Origin: Cyathus striatus
Lineage: Eukaryota > Basidiomycota > Agaricomycetes > Agaricales > Nidulariaceae
Reading direction: 5' to 3'
Length of the DNA stretch: 64,000 nt
NCBI GenBank assembly: GCA_025738555.1
Contig: JAOVFP010000019.1
Location: 2,046,001-2,110,000, forward strand
Positions within the stretch are counted from its first letter, which is position 1. Each line of letters begins with the position of its first letter. The notes beneath the pieces are model-generated. The model worked only from the letters and a program-made list of their open reading frames with translations, made no database searches and was not told the origin of the DNA. Positions 20,850 to 31,234 of the stretch are shown in pieces. Made by a program: the position numbers and the translations under genes.

Positions 20850-22140
20850 GTAAGTGAGAAAACGAATTACGCACTCCATCGTCATCTCTACTACATTCCT
20901 AAGAACCTTAGTCGGGGTATCAAGTTGTAGCGATACGTCAAATAGATGCTCACTGTTCTCGCGTTCACGTACGTACACAGGGTCAGTCTTACTCGGAACG
21001 TGTTTAAGTGTGTAATAATACATGCAGTCCAAATATGAGATCCATTGGTGTATTGTTCAAGTTAGCTATGATAATATCACTTTCCCCCTTGATCTTTTCC
21101 TGCAAATAAACAACAGGCAACACATTTAAAAGCAGTGTTCTTGAAATGAAAAGAATACCTTACCCTTGGGTAACCAGCTGCCCTCGGCTGCCGGCATCTC
21201 TATTGCTGTGAAGTATTTATCAACGACCTCTCAGTTTCGAATACTCCCCGGACTTGTGTACCTGCGTACGCATCGCTGGCACATTGTCCGCTGGCGTCAC
21301 GAGGTCGTCCCAACATCCTGTTTCAACAGCCCCCAGTCCTCAAAGGGACGCTTCGTTCAACCATGTACACAGGGGTAGCGTCTATGTATATCATTAAATT
21401 CCAATAGAAACATCGTTGTCGATACCCGCCTCTCATCGAATAATTCTGACCTTCTATCTACTTCTAACACGGCACATTCAATCACATCATGTGAAGGTAA
21501 ATGATGCTAGAGCCTCTTTTGATATTTCACACATTTTTCCACGAAGTGTCTATTAACCTTCGTTTTCGCGGGAATGTGAACCCTGCATTGGCGTTTCCTG
21601 CGACATCTTCAGAATCTTTCTTGATGACATGTCCAACATATATCAAACTTTGAATGGTCCAAGGCACGTCGTTCCCCGAATCCCTCTCTTACTTTCTGAT
21701 CATTCAAAATTAATGAACTGTTCTGACCTGGTCGTGCTTCTGTACGCGGATAAGAGGTAAATGTCGTCTGACATCATTTCAATTGTAGTTCTGATGCGCA
21801 TGTAGTAAACGTGTAAGAAACGATTCTCATTATCAAATTGTTGTTACCTGAGACTGCATGCAACCATTGCAACGAGTATTTGATATTACTATTAGGGAGT
21901 GGCGTTTAGATTTACCTGTTAGAGTCCATGTATTTGGATATTTTCGCCGTTCAACATCCGTGCGGCAATGTTGAGCAAGAACAAGAACTGTTCTCTCATC
22001 GAGCCTCTTCGAACTTCCATGTCTAAAAACGATTCCAGAGATTCTCTACTGAGAACTATACCAATATCATTAAAAAACCCTACGGTATAAATGCATTCCT
22101 GGCCCATTCCCTCCAGGTCACCCTTATTGCCTCTGCACAT
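20850..22140 (-). CDS. Possible unnamed spliced gene, fragments only
   Basis: Three separated minus-strand segments read like exons rather than chance: 22140-21919 (GQECIYTVGFFNDIGIVLS, then SMREQFLFLLNIAARMLNGE), about 21690-21540 (QSLIYVGHVIKKDSEDVAGN, AGFTFPRKRRLID), and 21032-20850 (VRERENSEHLFDVSLQLDT, KVLRNVVEMTMECVIRFL). I do not recognise the family and could not connect the segments with certain splice sites. The first segment overlaps the start of the plus-strand gene at 22091. It may be a pseudogene. Confidence 0.25.
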
Positions 22141-23178
22141 GCCCTGGCACTATCCCAGCGGAAACCACTCGTCCAACAGGTCTAGTACTGCCTCTTCGGG
22201 ATCGAGCGTTACTGAGTCTGTATCGAGCTCTATCACCACTCCAGAACCTAGCCGTACATCCATCCGAATGGCTCACTTTTGTCTTAACGAGAATTGTTGT
22301 CCTCCATCTTATCTGTCCGCAAAGGCTACTCCACGAGCGTCAGCAACTTCTCTCTCACCGCGTCCTCGCCAAACGTCGAACGTCTTGAAGACGCCGTGTT
22401 GCCACTCTACCCGGGGACCAACTGGGACTGGACACGATAGTCAACAACCCTGTGCGCACGAACAGAGCTCCCGGTCGCAAGAAAGGTTAGTCGAATTAGA
22501 TGGCGTTACTACCACCCTAGACGGATTAGTACGCAATGGTTCAATCACACTTGGGGAAAGTAAATATGTCCGTGATCGAATTGAATCGATGTACAGCTCG
22601 AGAGACGATAAGGTGTGAAGTTATTATTTTTATAGTATGCTCAAGTCTGACGATTTTCTAACTTCATGTTGCCTAACCTCTTTTCGCTGTGGTCTATCAT
22701 TCCTAGAGCCATGTGATACGACTTGCACGGAAGCCTACGAAACCTGCTCACGAAACCTTACCTTATGACTTCGATGTTCCGACCACGAGCAGCACTGCTA
22801 ATGGATCGAAATACAACGTAATCGAAATCGTTACGGAGAGTCATCATAATACTTCTGACATGGAGGAACTCCACATGCGCGTCCTTGAGCTCGTTCAAGA
22901 AGGGACAATAACAGTTGAAGAGTCGGCTGCGTTGCTGCGGGAGTATACCCAGGGATCTAAAGGTGTCCATAAAATGACTTCTACTAAGATTCCTATAAGT
23001 GTGAGTGGGGCACTTCATTTCGAGATGCCAGTGTATATTTTTTAACGGAACTTCATTTACAGGAACTTCGTAAAGGAAATACGATTACTATCACAGGTGA
23101 CAGTGTAGTCATTACGGTGAGTTAAACTGTAGTTATTATTCCAGTGTCTATTACTAATCCCTATTATAGACTCACTAA
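22091..23178 (+). CDS. Unnamed spliced gene, 292 aa
   Basis: Four exons join in phase: 22091-22612, 22707-23000, 23063-23116 and 23170-23178. Introns are 94, 62 and 53 nt and begin GTGTGA, GTGAGT and GTGAGT. The N-terminal half is Ser/Pro-rich with a CLNENCC cluster. Two similar short helical motifs follow: LDGLVRNGSITLGESKYVRD near residue 150 and VLELVQEGTITVEESAALLR near residue 235. The latter has the look of the (L/I)xEGxITxEEAxxLL motif seen at the ends of many small regulatory or scaffold proteins. No catalytic domain is visible. The first ATG is assumed, and an upstream exon is possible. Confidence 0.45.
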
Positions 23179-24500
23179 ACACGTCTGTTTCGCTGCCAAC
23201 TTTAGCTCAGACTAATAAGACTTCGACTATTGTCAAATGCCTCGTTCTTTACATTCATTTCACGGAGTGCATAGGATGTCGTTATGGAACCTTATCAATG
23301 TCAGATATGAATGTTTAAAGATGTTTGCAGTGGTATCCTGCTTCCTGAAGGAATCCAACTACAGGTACACTACGTTTAAAAATTCCATGACGCATGTTGT
23401 CAATGCTGGCCTCACAGATGTTAATCACTTCGACATAGGCATCTTATTTCTGAGAGTGATTCTTACTGCACTTAAGTTCAACGTTATTACACTGCATCAA
23501 TACCCGGTGGAGTGCAGCTTAGTTTATGCCCTGAGAGATTTTCAGGTTCTGAGTGCTGGCTGCCAGGGACACATCGAGTCCGCCGTTACATGTTACACGC
23601 CCATACGCCTTCCCAAACGATTACCGCTCCTGCAAATATTTTTCTCACCCTCCATTGTGTTGCAAGTATGTAAAAATTAACACTAACAATTACTTATTAC
23701 CGCTGTAGCTTTCGTACCAAATTACAATTTCCAGAATCAAGAACAATAAGTACGACCAGGAGATAATTTCTCCGTAATGTCAATTGGCATTTGATCGCCG
23801 TCTTCTTCTCTTCGTACCCTTCTCAGATCTCAGTACTTACCCCATCGTAGCCTCGTGTATTAACTGCTTTTCGAGACCTATGCTGCTCTGCCCGCCGTGA
23901 CTCTGACTGAGAAGCTAAAGGTACCAATTAAAGTCCCTGAGCAATTTTCCTGCCCTCCTGCCGGTACGATTTACTCCGTGCACCTGTTGAGCTAACACTC
24001 AACGCAGTCCACCCTACTTACCCTTTTCTCATCTCAGTTGGAGACCGAGACGAGGCTGGACAGTACTCAGTAGCCAGTGATTAGCAGCACCTAATTAGGT
24101 AACTAACATGAATTGCTATCCGAAACGAGAACCCAGCGAAAGCAGTCGATGGCGTGCTCAACAGCAATAGTTGAGTTATGGTGGACATATCGTCTTCAGC
24201 TCGCTTCCCTTCCTTCTATTTCAAAGCCGTGTACGTTACATCTAAACTACCCGCCGATCACTAATCGCAAGCTACATTTATCCTCTCCCCGTTTCAACGT
24301 ACAACCTCTGGAACCATTTCACATCGCATGTTCAACGAGATCGCCGAAAAATCTTATTTTTAGCCTGAGAAGGTGAAGGTGTAAGTGTCGTACTACCAAG
24401 TGTGCTATGGGCGCCACGATTAGTATTTAATGTAAATTTATCAAAATTTCACCCTCTTCTTTTCTCTTTAAAACTTTCTCCACAGGAAGTAAATAAATAC
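23179..24500. other. Region without a recognised gene
   Basis: Contains one 147-codon open frame (23237-23680, plus strand) with mixed composition and no motif I recognise, flanked by stop-rich sequence. No repeat or element ends seen. Confidence 0.3.
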
Positions 24501-24791
24501 CTGTCACATCTTCATTAGCTTGCTATACCTCCTCAAAAATATACCACCGCAAGTTCGTAATGCAATTCTCACTGGGGTTCAACTCGCACTTCATCAGATT
24601 TATCAAGTTGTACGCGCTAAATGCCCTCAAACTCAGAGAGTTTCAGTATTCCCGAAAGAAACGCGGTCTGTTCATTACCGCTGTAGCTTCCATATCAAAT
24701 ATAGTTTCAGGGTTTGGCTACGAATACAATAAAACATTTATAAGCATCCCCTTGGTATATTATAATGTGTAAGACCCTCTGGCTAATTTAA

Positions 24792-25031
24792 ACGGCACAG
24801 CCAAAATTCCGCGGAAATCAACGTTCTAGTTCCTCTAATTCTTCTAATTCTTCTAGTTCTTCTAGCCACTTTCATAGTTCCAAATGTGCGCTCTGCGATT
24901 CATCTTCAAATGTGTCTGACTCTGACTCTTTGAAACACCACCGCTCAAGAAAATATCACAATTGCGGTTATAAGACTTCACACAAGTCTAGACGGCGAGA
25001 TTCTCCTAGGTCTGAGAACACTGAACAGTGA
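24792..25031 (+). CDS. Ser-rich open segment with CxxC and basic tail (exon or relic)
   Basis: Open for 79 codons without a start codon: a run of Ser/Asn (SSSSNSSNSSSSSS), then KCALCDSSS, then a basic segment (LKHHRSRKYHNCGYK, KSRRRDSPR) ending at TGA 25029-25031. It may be a last exon. The cysteine spacing is too sparse to name a zinc finger. Confidence 0.25.
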   Translation, partial: TAQPKFRGNQRSSSSNSSNSSSSSSHFHSSKCALCDSSSNVSDSDSLKHHRSRKYHNCGYKTSHKSRRRDSPRSENTEQ

Positions 25032-25088
25032 TAGGGTAAGAAGTGATCATTTGTCCCCCTTCCGTCCTCACTTTAGTTTTATTTTTAC

Positions 25089-25624
25089 CATCTCCACCGT
25101 AGGCATCGTTTGAGATCCTGTGTGACCCTGCATATCCCTACTCATCAAAAACGTACCATGGTTATGCTCCATTTCCGAGTTTATATGCACAGCATCCGTC
25201 AGAGGCAGAGGCTTAAATCCTTCCGGAACGCGATTCGAATTAACAGGATGATCTGCTGCGAGACAGATATTAAATAGAAAGTCAAAAAGACCGCTAGAGT
25301 TTATAATGCTGACGTCTCCTATTCTAATTTCATTCTTCCGGTACTCTAAAGGAAGATTAAAACCTGTGCTTAACCACAAGAGACGAGCATATAATTCATA
25401 ATCCTTCTCTAGTATGGCTTGAACGTTAGGTGCGGGTGCTGATGCGGAATCATGTTTTCTGGGTCAGTACGGCAATATGACGGAAGAGAATACTACATAC
25501 CTTATAAGCCCTAGAATTAGATGGTGTAGGATCTGGGGCCTGATGATATAGGTCCCCGGCCACATTGTAAAATTGTCCACCATTGGTAGTGAATCTGCTG
25601 GATCCACCTAGCATGCTTGTCGTT
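25089..25624 (-). pseudogene. Unnamed agaricomycete family gene, partial copy 3
   Basis: Two exons on the minus strand: 25624-25501 (SMLGGSSRFTTNGGQFYNVA, GDLYHQAP) and 25458-25089 (ELYARLLWLSTGFNLP, IRIGDVSIINSSGLFDFLFN, NSEMEHNHGTFLMSRDMQG). An intron starting GTATGT separates them, and a GTAAAA donor ends the second. The exons that follow in the other copies (REDLHAIG.. onward) are absent, so the gene is truncated. It lies 334 bp downstream of URC4 in the same orientation, the same order as at 47193-58723, which defines the ancestral two-gene module. Confidence 0.65.
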
Positions 25625-25957
25625 CTGTTTGTAGCGTTAATGTGTAATATTAAAGTGGGGCATTGAAACCTGTGTAGAAGGCAATGTATGAAGTAACGGA
25701 CTGATATACAGAAACATCGGTGACTATCACACGCTGTGTCCACAGTCACGATGCCCTCTTATCACAATCACAACTCGATTCTCATAATCAGATGAGCAGG
25801 GAGTATCTATGACATCCTTGGAAGGGTGTTTGAGGCTGCCATCCCGCGCTAACATCATTCTTCAAGGCAGCTAACTCAAGAATGAAATACAACGAACCAT
25901 TTACTAGCATACATCTATTCCATCCAAACATAAAAGTACATTCCTACCACCGTTAAC

Positions 25958-28328
25958 CTAGAACACAGTACCATCACTGTCAATCTCCACCGGAGGCCCC
26001 CCACCCTCCCTCTTCTCCTTCGCAATCTCCCTTCCACAATTCCACGTAGCGGCTTCTAGAATCTGCGCAAGTGTAAGATTCGGGTTTGTTTTTTTGCGGA
26101 TGAGGCTTGCGATGCGGTCCCTGCAGTGGTGCGTTATTTAGCGAAGTGAATAAAGATGGAAAAAGAGAAGAGTCATAGAGTCGTGTGTCGATAATAAACG
26201 ACCAAGCGAGGAGATGAGAGTCGAATGGGAAAATTCCAAGCAATAAAAGACGAAAGTAAGAATTAAAGAGAACGAAAACAAATAAAGGGGCGGGCGGCCC
26301 TGAACCGAGAACCGAGCAGACGATCGGAAAATCAATATAAAAATGGTATCCAATCCAAAGCAAGCATCGACCATGAAAAAAAAAAACACAGAAATCCAAT
26401 CGAAGGAAGTAAAAAGAACATACAGCAAAACAACAGTCAATGCCCTCCACTCAACAACCATCGCATGACCCGGGTTTACAAAAGGCAGTCCCGACGTTGG
26501 GTGCGTCGGGAGCGGTCCACCTGGTGGATTCGATTTGAGCTGGAGGACGGAGAGGTCTATTAGGAGGCCACCTGTTTGGGGGTGGTTAGTATTGATTATG
26601 AGGACGAGGGTAAAAAGTTGAGAAGTAAAGAAAGACGATGAGTACGAGTGAGGTATAGCGATGTTAACGCGTTAACAAAAAACACAAAAAAAATAAACGA
26701 ACCATTCCGATACTCAGGCAACCCAGTCATATCTTCTCCACCAACCACCTCCCACCCCAACACACCGGTGAAAATCTCGAGAAGGGAATACGTGAGCCAT
26801 TGTGTGAGTTTGTGGAATGGGATTAAGTGGGCTCCTATTCAATCCGTTGGTTCTTTCTTGTATCGTAGGGAAGATAGGAAGAAGCGAAGGGGATGTGGTC
26901 GGAACAACGGAGAAGCAGAATAGGAGAATGTACCTTCGCTAACAGTCCCCTCCACAGCACCTTTAAGTGATTCCTTCAACACATCGCAGGGCCAAACGTC
27001 CCCTAATTCGATTCCTCCGAGGGAATGGCGCTTTGGCCAGATTGGACCGAGGCCATCCATCAATGCTTCCCAGAGAGCGGGGAGCGGGAGAGTGGGTTTT
27101 TTAGAAGTTGAGGTTGTAAGTGGTGTAAGGTAGTCTGTTGGATTACTATTAGTTTGGGAACAGGGAAGGAAGAGGGAAGGAAGAGACGAAGACGAAGAGG
27201 TAGAAGAAGATAAATATAGTGAGAGACAGGGATGTAAGCAAGTGGTTAGTCGAAGAAAAAAAGTATAAGATGACGTAGAGAGCGAAAGCGAAAGTAATGA
27301 GCCCAAGGAAGAACATTTGGGGGATGGAAAGGCGCGATATAAGTGGAGAGATGTAGAAGGAGAGAAGATGTAACAGAGACAGAAGGACATAACGAAAGGA
27401 TGTTCACTCGAATACGAGTGAGAGGAATTGCGAGATAGATCGAATGCGTCGTCGTCATCGAATTGAGAATAGTATTAGAAACGTGGTAGAGACGTTGTCG
27501 AATCGAAATGGGGAGGGATGTCGTCGAAAGAGAATAGAAAAGAGGAGAGAGAACGTACCAATAAGACCACCAGGTCTCCCACCAACGAATAAATCCCACC
27601 TCTGCTCCAACGCTTCACCTGACTTGCGTAACAGCCCTGCGCGTCCCTCAAGTCCTACTAACGGGTTTGAATCTGTGACTTGCATATGGTCACCTAGCGT
27701 AGCGGGTGTAAGGGATTTCAACTTCTCCGCTATACATCACATTAGCACAATAACACAATGGTTTCAACACAGAAAGGACGTACCGTCAACCCCGAATGGA
27801 TCCTCCCTATCAGAACTGAACACTCCATCTTCGAACATGCGTACACTGGCTACGCCTAGTCCTTCACTCCTAGAAAACGTCAACCCAGAAGCTTTCTCAT
27901 GATACTTCCACTGCGGGCCTGCGCCAGCATCGAGAAGTACAGACACCATGAATAGATCCAAGAGGCGTTTCGCTTGTTCCGTTTTGTCTATGGAAGACCA
28001 GGAAGATAGAAGAGTAGGGATACGAGGGAGTGAGGTGTCTAGGTGTCGCCATCTTCCATGTGGGAGTATCTACTGCACTATAAATCTCGAAAACATGGGA
28101 CAGATAGGATATGAAACGCACCTCATCGAAATTATCATACCGTCCCTTCATATACCTAACACAATACTCTGCAACGTCATCTTCCTTCTCGGGGTGATAA
28201 GTGAAGTACTGCAACTTGTCCTCCTTAGCTAGATCAAAGACTTTGTAGCATCGCTCGCGGATAGCTGGGAGCGTGCGGAGGTAGATTGCTTCTTCTTTTG
28301 AGGAGAGGCCTGTGGGGAGGAGCGACAT
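25958..28328 (-). CDS. URC4: URC4/Urg3-type uracil-catabolism protein (DUF1688), intact
   Basis: Seven exons join in phase to 435 aa: 28328-28122, 28069-27784, 27729-27559, 27134-26934, 26834-26703, 26571-26424, 26120-25958. Family blocks appear in order: PAIRERCYKVFDLA, GRWRHLD, DLFMVSVLLDAGAGPQW, LTFSRSEGLGVAS, SDSNPL-type TDSNPLVGLEGRAGLLRK, ALWEALMDGLGPIWP, FHKLTQWLTYSLLE, TGLPEYRNGG, VVEWRALTVVLL, then PPVEIDSDGTVF-stop. Length and block order are those of full-length DUF1688 proteins. URC4 is required for the URC uracil-degradation pathway of yeasts; its biochemical role is not settled. Start chosen at the MSLLPTGLS methionine shared by the decayed copies. All other URC4-like sequences in the window are relics. 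Confidence 0.9.
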
Positions 28329-28479
28329 TGGTAGTGGAGATGGTGGTTGATTGTAAAGGAGAATTGATGGAGCAGGGACAGGGTACGTCACACTATTTCA
28401 TTTGGTTGATTGTTGGTTGTGATAAGATAAGCATGTGGTGATATAGCCCGATAAGTTCGTTTTGGTACACAAGGTTGTG

Positions 28480-28625
28480 GATATGTTCTGCAGAAACTGG
28501 AAAGGGGTGTGCAATGGAGTCGGTGAGACATCGTGGACGTTGAGATGAACGACTTTCGAGTCGATGAGGTGGCATTTGCAAGGCGGATATCGGACCGAGA
28601 GGGCCCCGACAAGCTCAACCAAACA
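28480..28625 (-). promoter_or_regulatory. Conserved URC4 upstream region
   Basis: ggttgagcttgtcggggccc, ctctcggtccg and atgccacctcatcgactc recur upstream of the URC4 relics at 18660 and 20103, and in part at 3790 and 47030. It may be a 5' exon or a promoter. No TATA box is evident. Confidence 0.35.
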
Positions 28626-28920
28626 GTTAGGAATGCCTTATGGGTTTAGATTTTTGTGTCACGTCGCGTTACAATATGTTGGCGCTGGTCACTTAAAGCT
28701 GGCATGATCAGTCTTGATGGCGGCTACGGTTATCGTCGTCGTGCTCGACAGTGAGCAGCTGTTTACTAGAATTCTATTTCATTTACTCCTCATTTTGCAC
28801 TAATTTTTTAAAAATCTTAAATTGCACATTCCTATAGAGACTACATGATAGATTTTTGGTTTCAATAACATAAACCACCTTCAATTATAAGTTGATCTCC
28901 TCTACTTTTATCAACATGTT

Positions 28921-30400
28921 TTAACTGTTTAAATTATTGGGGTTGCATAAAAAAGATTTATGAAGAAGTGCTAAAAATGAACTGGATATGAATGGTTTAT
29001 GTACTCGCTGTTGAGAATAATGTTGAAGAAGCAGGTGCACGACCACCATCAAATCCATCAAGGAATGGTGCAGGCATGTGAAATAATGAGCAGACGACAT
29101 GTGTGTCACACTCTTCCCCTCCCTCAAAACCACCCGAATTGATACTTTAGGTGAAGGAGCATGGTTACGCTCGGCAAAAGGGAGTACGGTAACTAGGGGG
29201 TAACTTTCATCAAATTTGGCGGGTTCCCCCTTGATTTTCCTTCCCCTCCCCCTTGCACCCAATGGGGCAGAGTACCCTTCCGAGTTGGCATTTCTAATCA
29301 GATCTGCCCCTAGTAACTCCTGTGCAGCGTAAGTCGTCACTGGACCACATACTCATATTTACCAAAAATGATGGCAGTTCCCACACTTTTGGAGAGCAAT
29401 TTATTGGTTAGTCCACATTGTAATGACTATAGAGCATCACACTCTGCTTGGAACACCTTGAAAATTTGGTAATATGTACTATCTTAATTTCACTACCACT
29501 GTGCAAAAATTTGAACTTCATAGATTACTGTATATTGTGATATACATGCTGTAAATGTTAGATGCTATTTATTTCATGTATCTTGTTAAGTAGCTCATAG
29601 ATGACTGTGTAGTGGGATATTCCATTTAAAATCTTGGATATGTGTTTTCCATAATATATAGTATACAATCCCAAAATTTTATCCTTAGGGTACTTCTTGA
29701 AATTGAAATATTTAGACATTTACATTGGCCTTCCTACTTGTCAGGTCTGAGCAGGTTGGAAACTCCATGTTTAAATACTGTATAGACTGCTGAGACATTG
29801 CTATAACTCAAATATACATGTAGATTGACTGCAATATATGAATTATGTTTGAAATGGATGGCATTTATTTCAGATAGAGCAATATATTCACTGATACAAG
29901 ATGAGATACTCAAATCAAATGATTGTAATCAATCTTATGGCTCTTATTCTAGTTCAATGGATTGGATAAATATTATATAACATGGCTATTCAATTATTCA
30001 GCATGCTGACTATATGTTTTAAAAAAACTGCACTATTCCTCAGTTTACAAGCAATTATATTAATGAATGAATTATTTCTATGTGAAAATGTGGAATTACA
30101 TAAAAAATGCTTATATCTCAACATTAAACAGCCATGGTAATATATAAATTTACATAAATATACATCACACCATATAGTATATGTATTAAAAAATTTAAAG
30201 TGTTCTGAGCAGAGTGTGATGCTCTACATTGTAGTTAAGGTGATGAAGTGTTCTCCAAAGTGTGGGAACTGCCATCATTTTTGGTAAATATGAGTACAGT
30301 TTTTAACCGAAGAGTAAATATATTGTTATAGTTGGCACTTACCTCCCAGAATAGCATGATGTTCTTGCTGGTATCATGCCAATGGAAATTGTGCAAACAT
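28921..30400 (-). pseudogene. Unnamed agaricomycete gene with a TA element in its intron
   Basis: The upstream exon ends at 30343 (QQEHHAILG before a GTAAGT donor). The downstream exon runs 29339-28921 after a TCCAG acceptor (TTYAAQELLGADLIRNANSE, GYSAPLGARGRGRKIKGEP, TVLPFAERNHAPSP). Without the 943-bp insert and one TA, the intron is 58 nt, typical for this genome, and the frame continues (G then VTTYAAQ). I have a loose memory of similar unnamed agaricomycete proteins with PLGxRGRGRK, but no function. Upstream exons were not resolved; an in-frame TGA just before the QQEHH segment may be an intron or damage. Confidence 0.4.
29352..30294. mobile_element. 943-bp TA-flanked MITE-like element
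   Basis: Terminal inverted repeats of about 44 bp, nearly perfect: CTCATATTTACCAAAAATGA, TGGCAGTTCCCACACTTT, followed on both sides by tgg/tga-gag. The element is flanked by TA (29350-29351 and 30295-30296). The interior is AT-rich, CpG-poor and non-coding. The TIR core tgatggcagttcccac is shared with the 5.66-kb element at 10825-16481, so one Tc1/mariner-type transposase probably mobilised both. Confidence 0.85.
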
Positions 30401-31140
30401 GCAGCCTCATATTGCCCAAGCTCACACTCTGCAATTCTTCTATCTCACCTATTCAGTTTAGATCTGTGTATCCGAGCATTTCAAATGCATATATCCCCAT
30501 ATCTCACTGTGTATTTTGACTGAGGTATTCTGTACAGCAAATAGTTGCATTTATGAGAGTTCATAACAGAGAGCGTAGAAGTTTGTATAATACAGTAGCA
30601 GGTTAGCACAACAGCTCACGACACAATGAATCAACTTGAATGAGGACGCAATGCTTCTGTCATTGCATCACATGATCTGGTGAGAATGATCAGCCATATC
30701 GTTCTCAAATCGCGAACTCAAATCGCTTACAGTTCACTCCATTCCAAAAGGTGATCTGTCAGCAAATGCGGACTGAACTGATTTCAGTTCGCAACAGATC
30801 ACTCTACGCGACAACACTACCAAAAACCGTCTCTTAAGCTCGTTAAACGTATCTAGATGGTTTTTCATGTGGTTTTTCTAGATTTATACGTACTCAAAGG
30901 CACCGACTCACACATCTTACTTATATTTTCATTTTCTGGCAACAAGTCAAGCACCTAAGGCGACTTCCTACAGTCTGACGCTACTTGCAGAAATTAGGCC
31001 ATCAGGCGGAGTTTAAAATCTGGCAACATCTGGCATCGTCAGATCCTTACGGGTAGTCATCCAGTGATTCAACAGCATATCTACTGCTTCGTATCCATCA
31101 CTACTTCGCCATGTACATCTAGCCCTGATCATGTTACTGA
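30400..31140. other. Region without a recognised gene
   Basis: AT-rich to mixed sequence. There is one small inverted pair around gatcactgttgcgaa-type sequence near 30740-30800. No open frame with recognisable content. Confidence 0.3.
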
Positions 31141-31147
31141 TTAAGAG

Positions 31148-31160
31148 GTATAAATACCAA
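31148..31160 (+). promoter_or_regulatory. TATA box (gtataaatacc) of the DUF6533-like gene
   Basis: TATAAAT about 80 bp before the ATG at 31235, followed by a pyrimidine-rich leader. Confidence 0.45.
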
Positions 31161-31234
31161 AGATCACTGGCTTCAAGTAATTATACTTCCCCTCCGACCT
31201 CTACTACCTTCGAGAAACCCTCGGAAATTTCATC

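Noticed and set aside
26138..26461. Separate minus-strand membrane protein
   Set aside because: The hydrophobic stretch is the intron between URC4 exons 6 and 7, read through in frame.
30830..30870. CACTACCAAAAACCG as the left end of the CACTA-like element
   Set aside because: It looks like a CACTA terminus, but no inverted match exists near 45.6 kb, and the DUF6533-like gene lies between it and the transposon genes.
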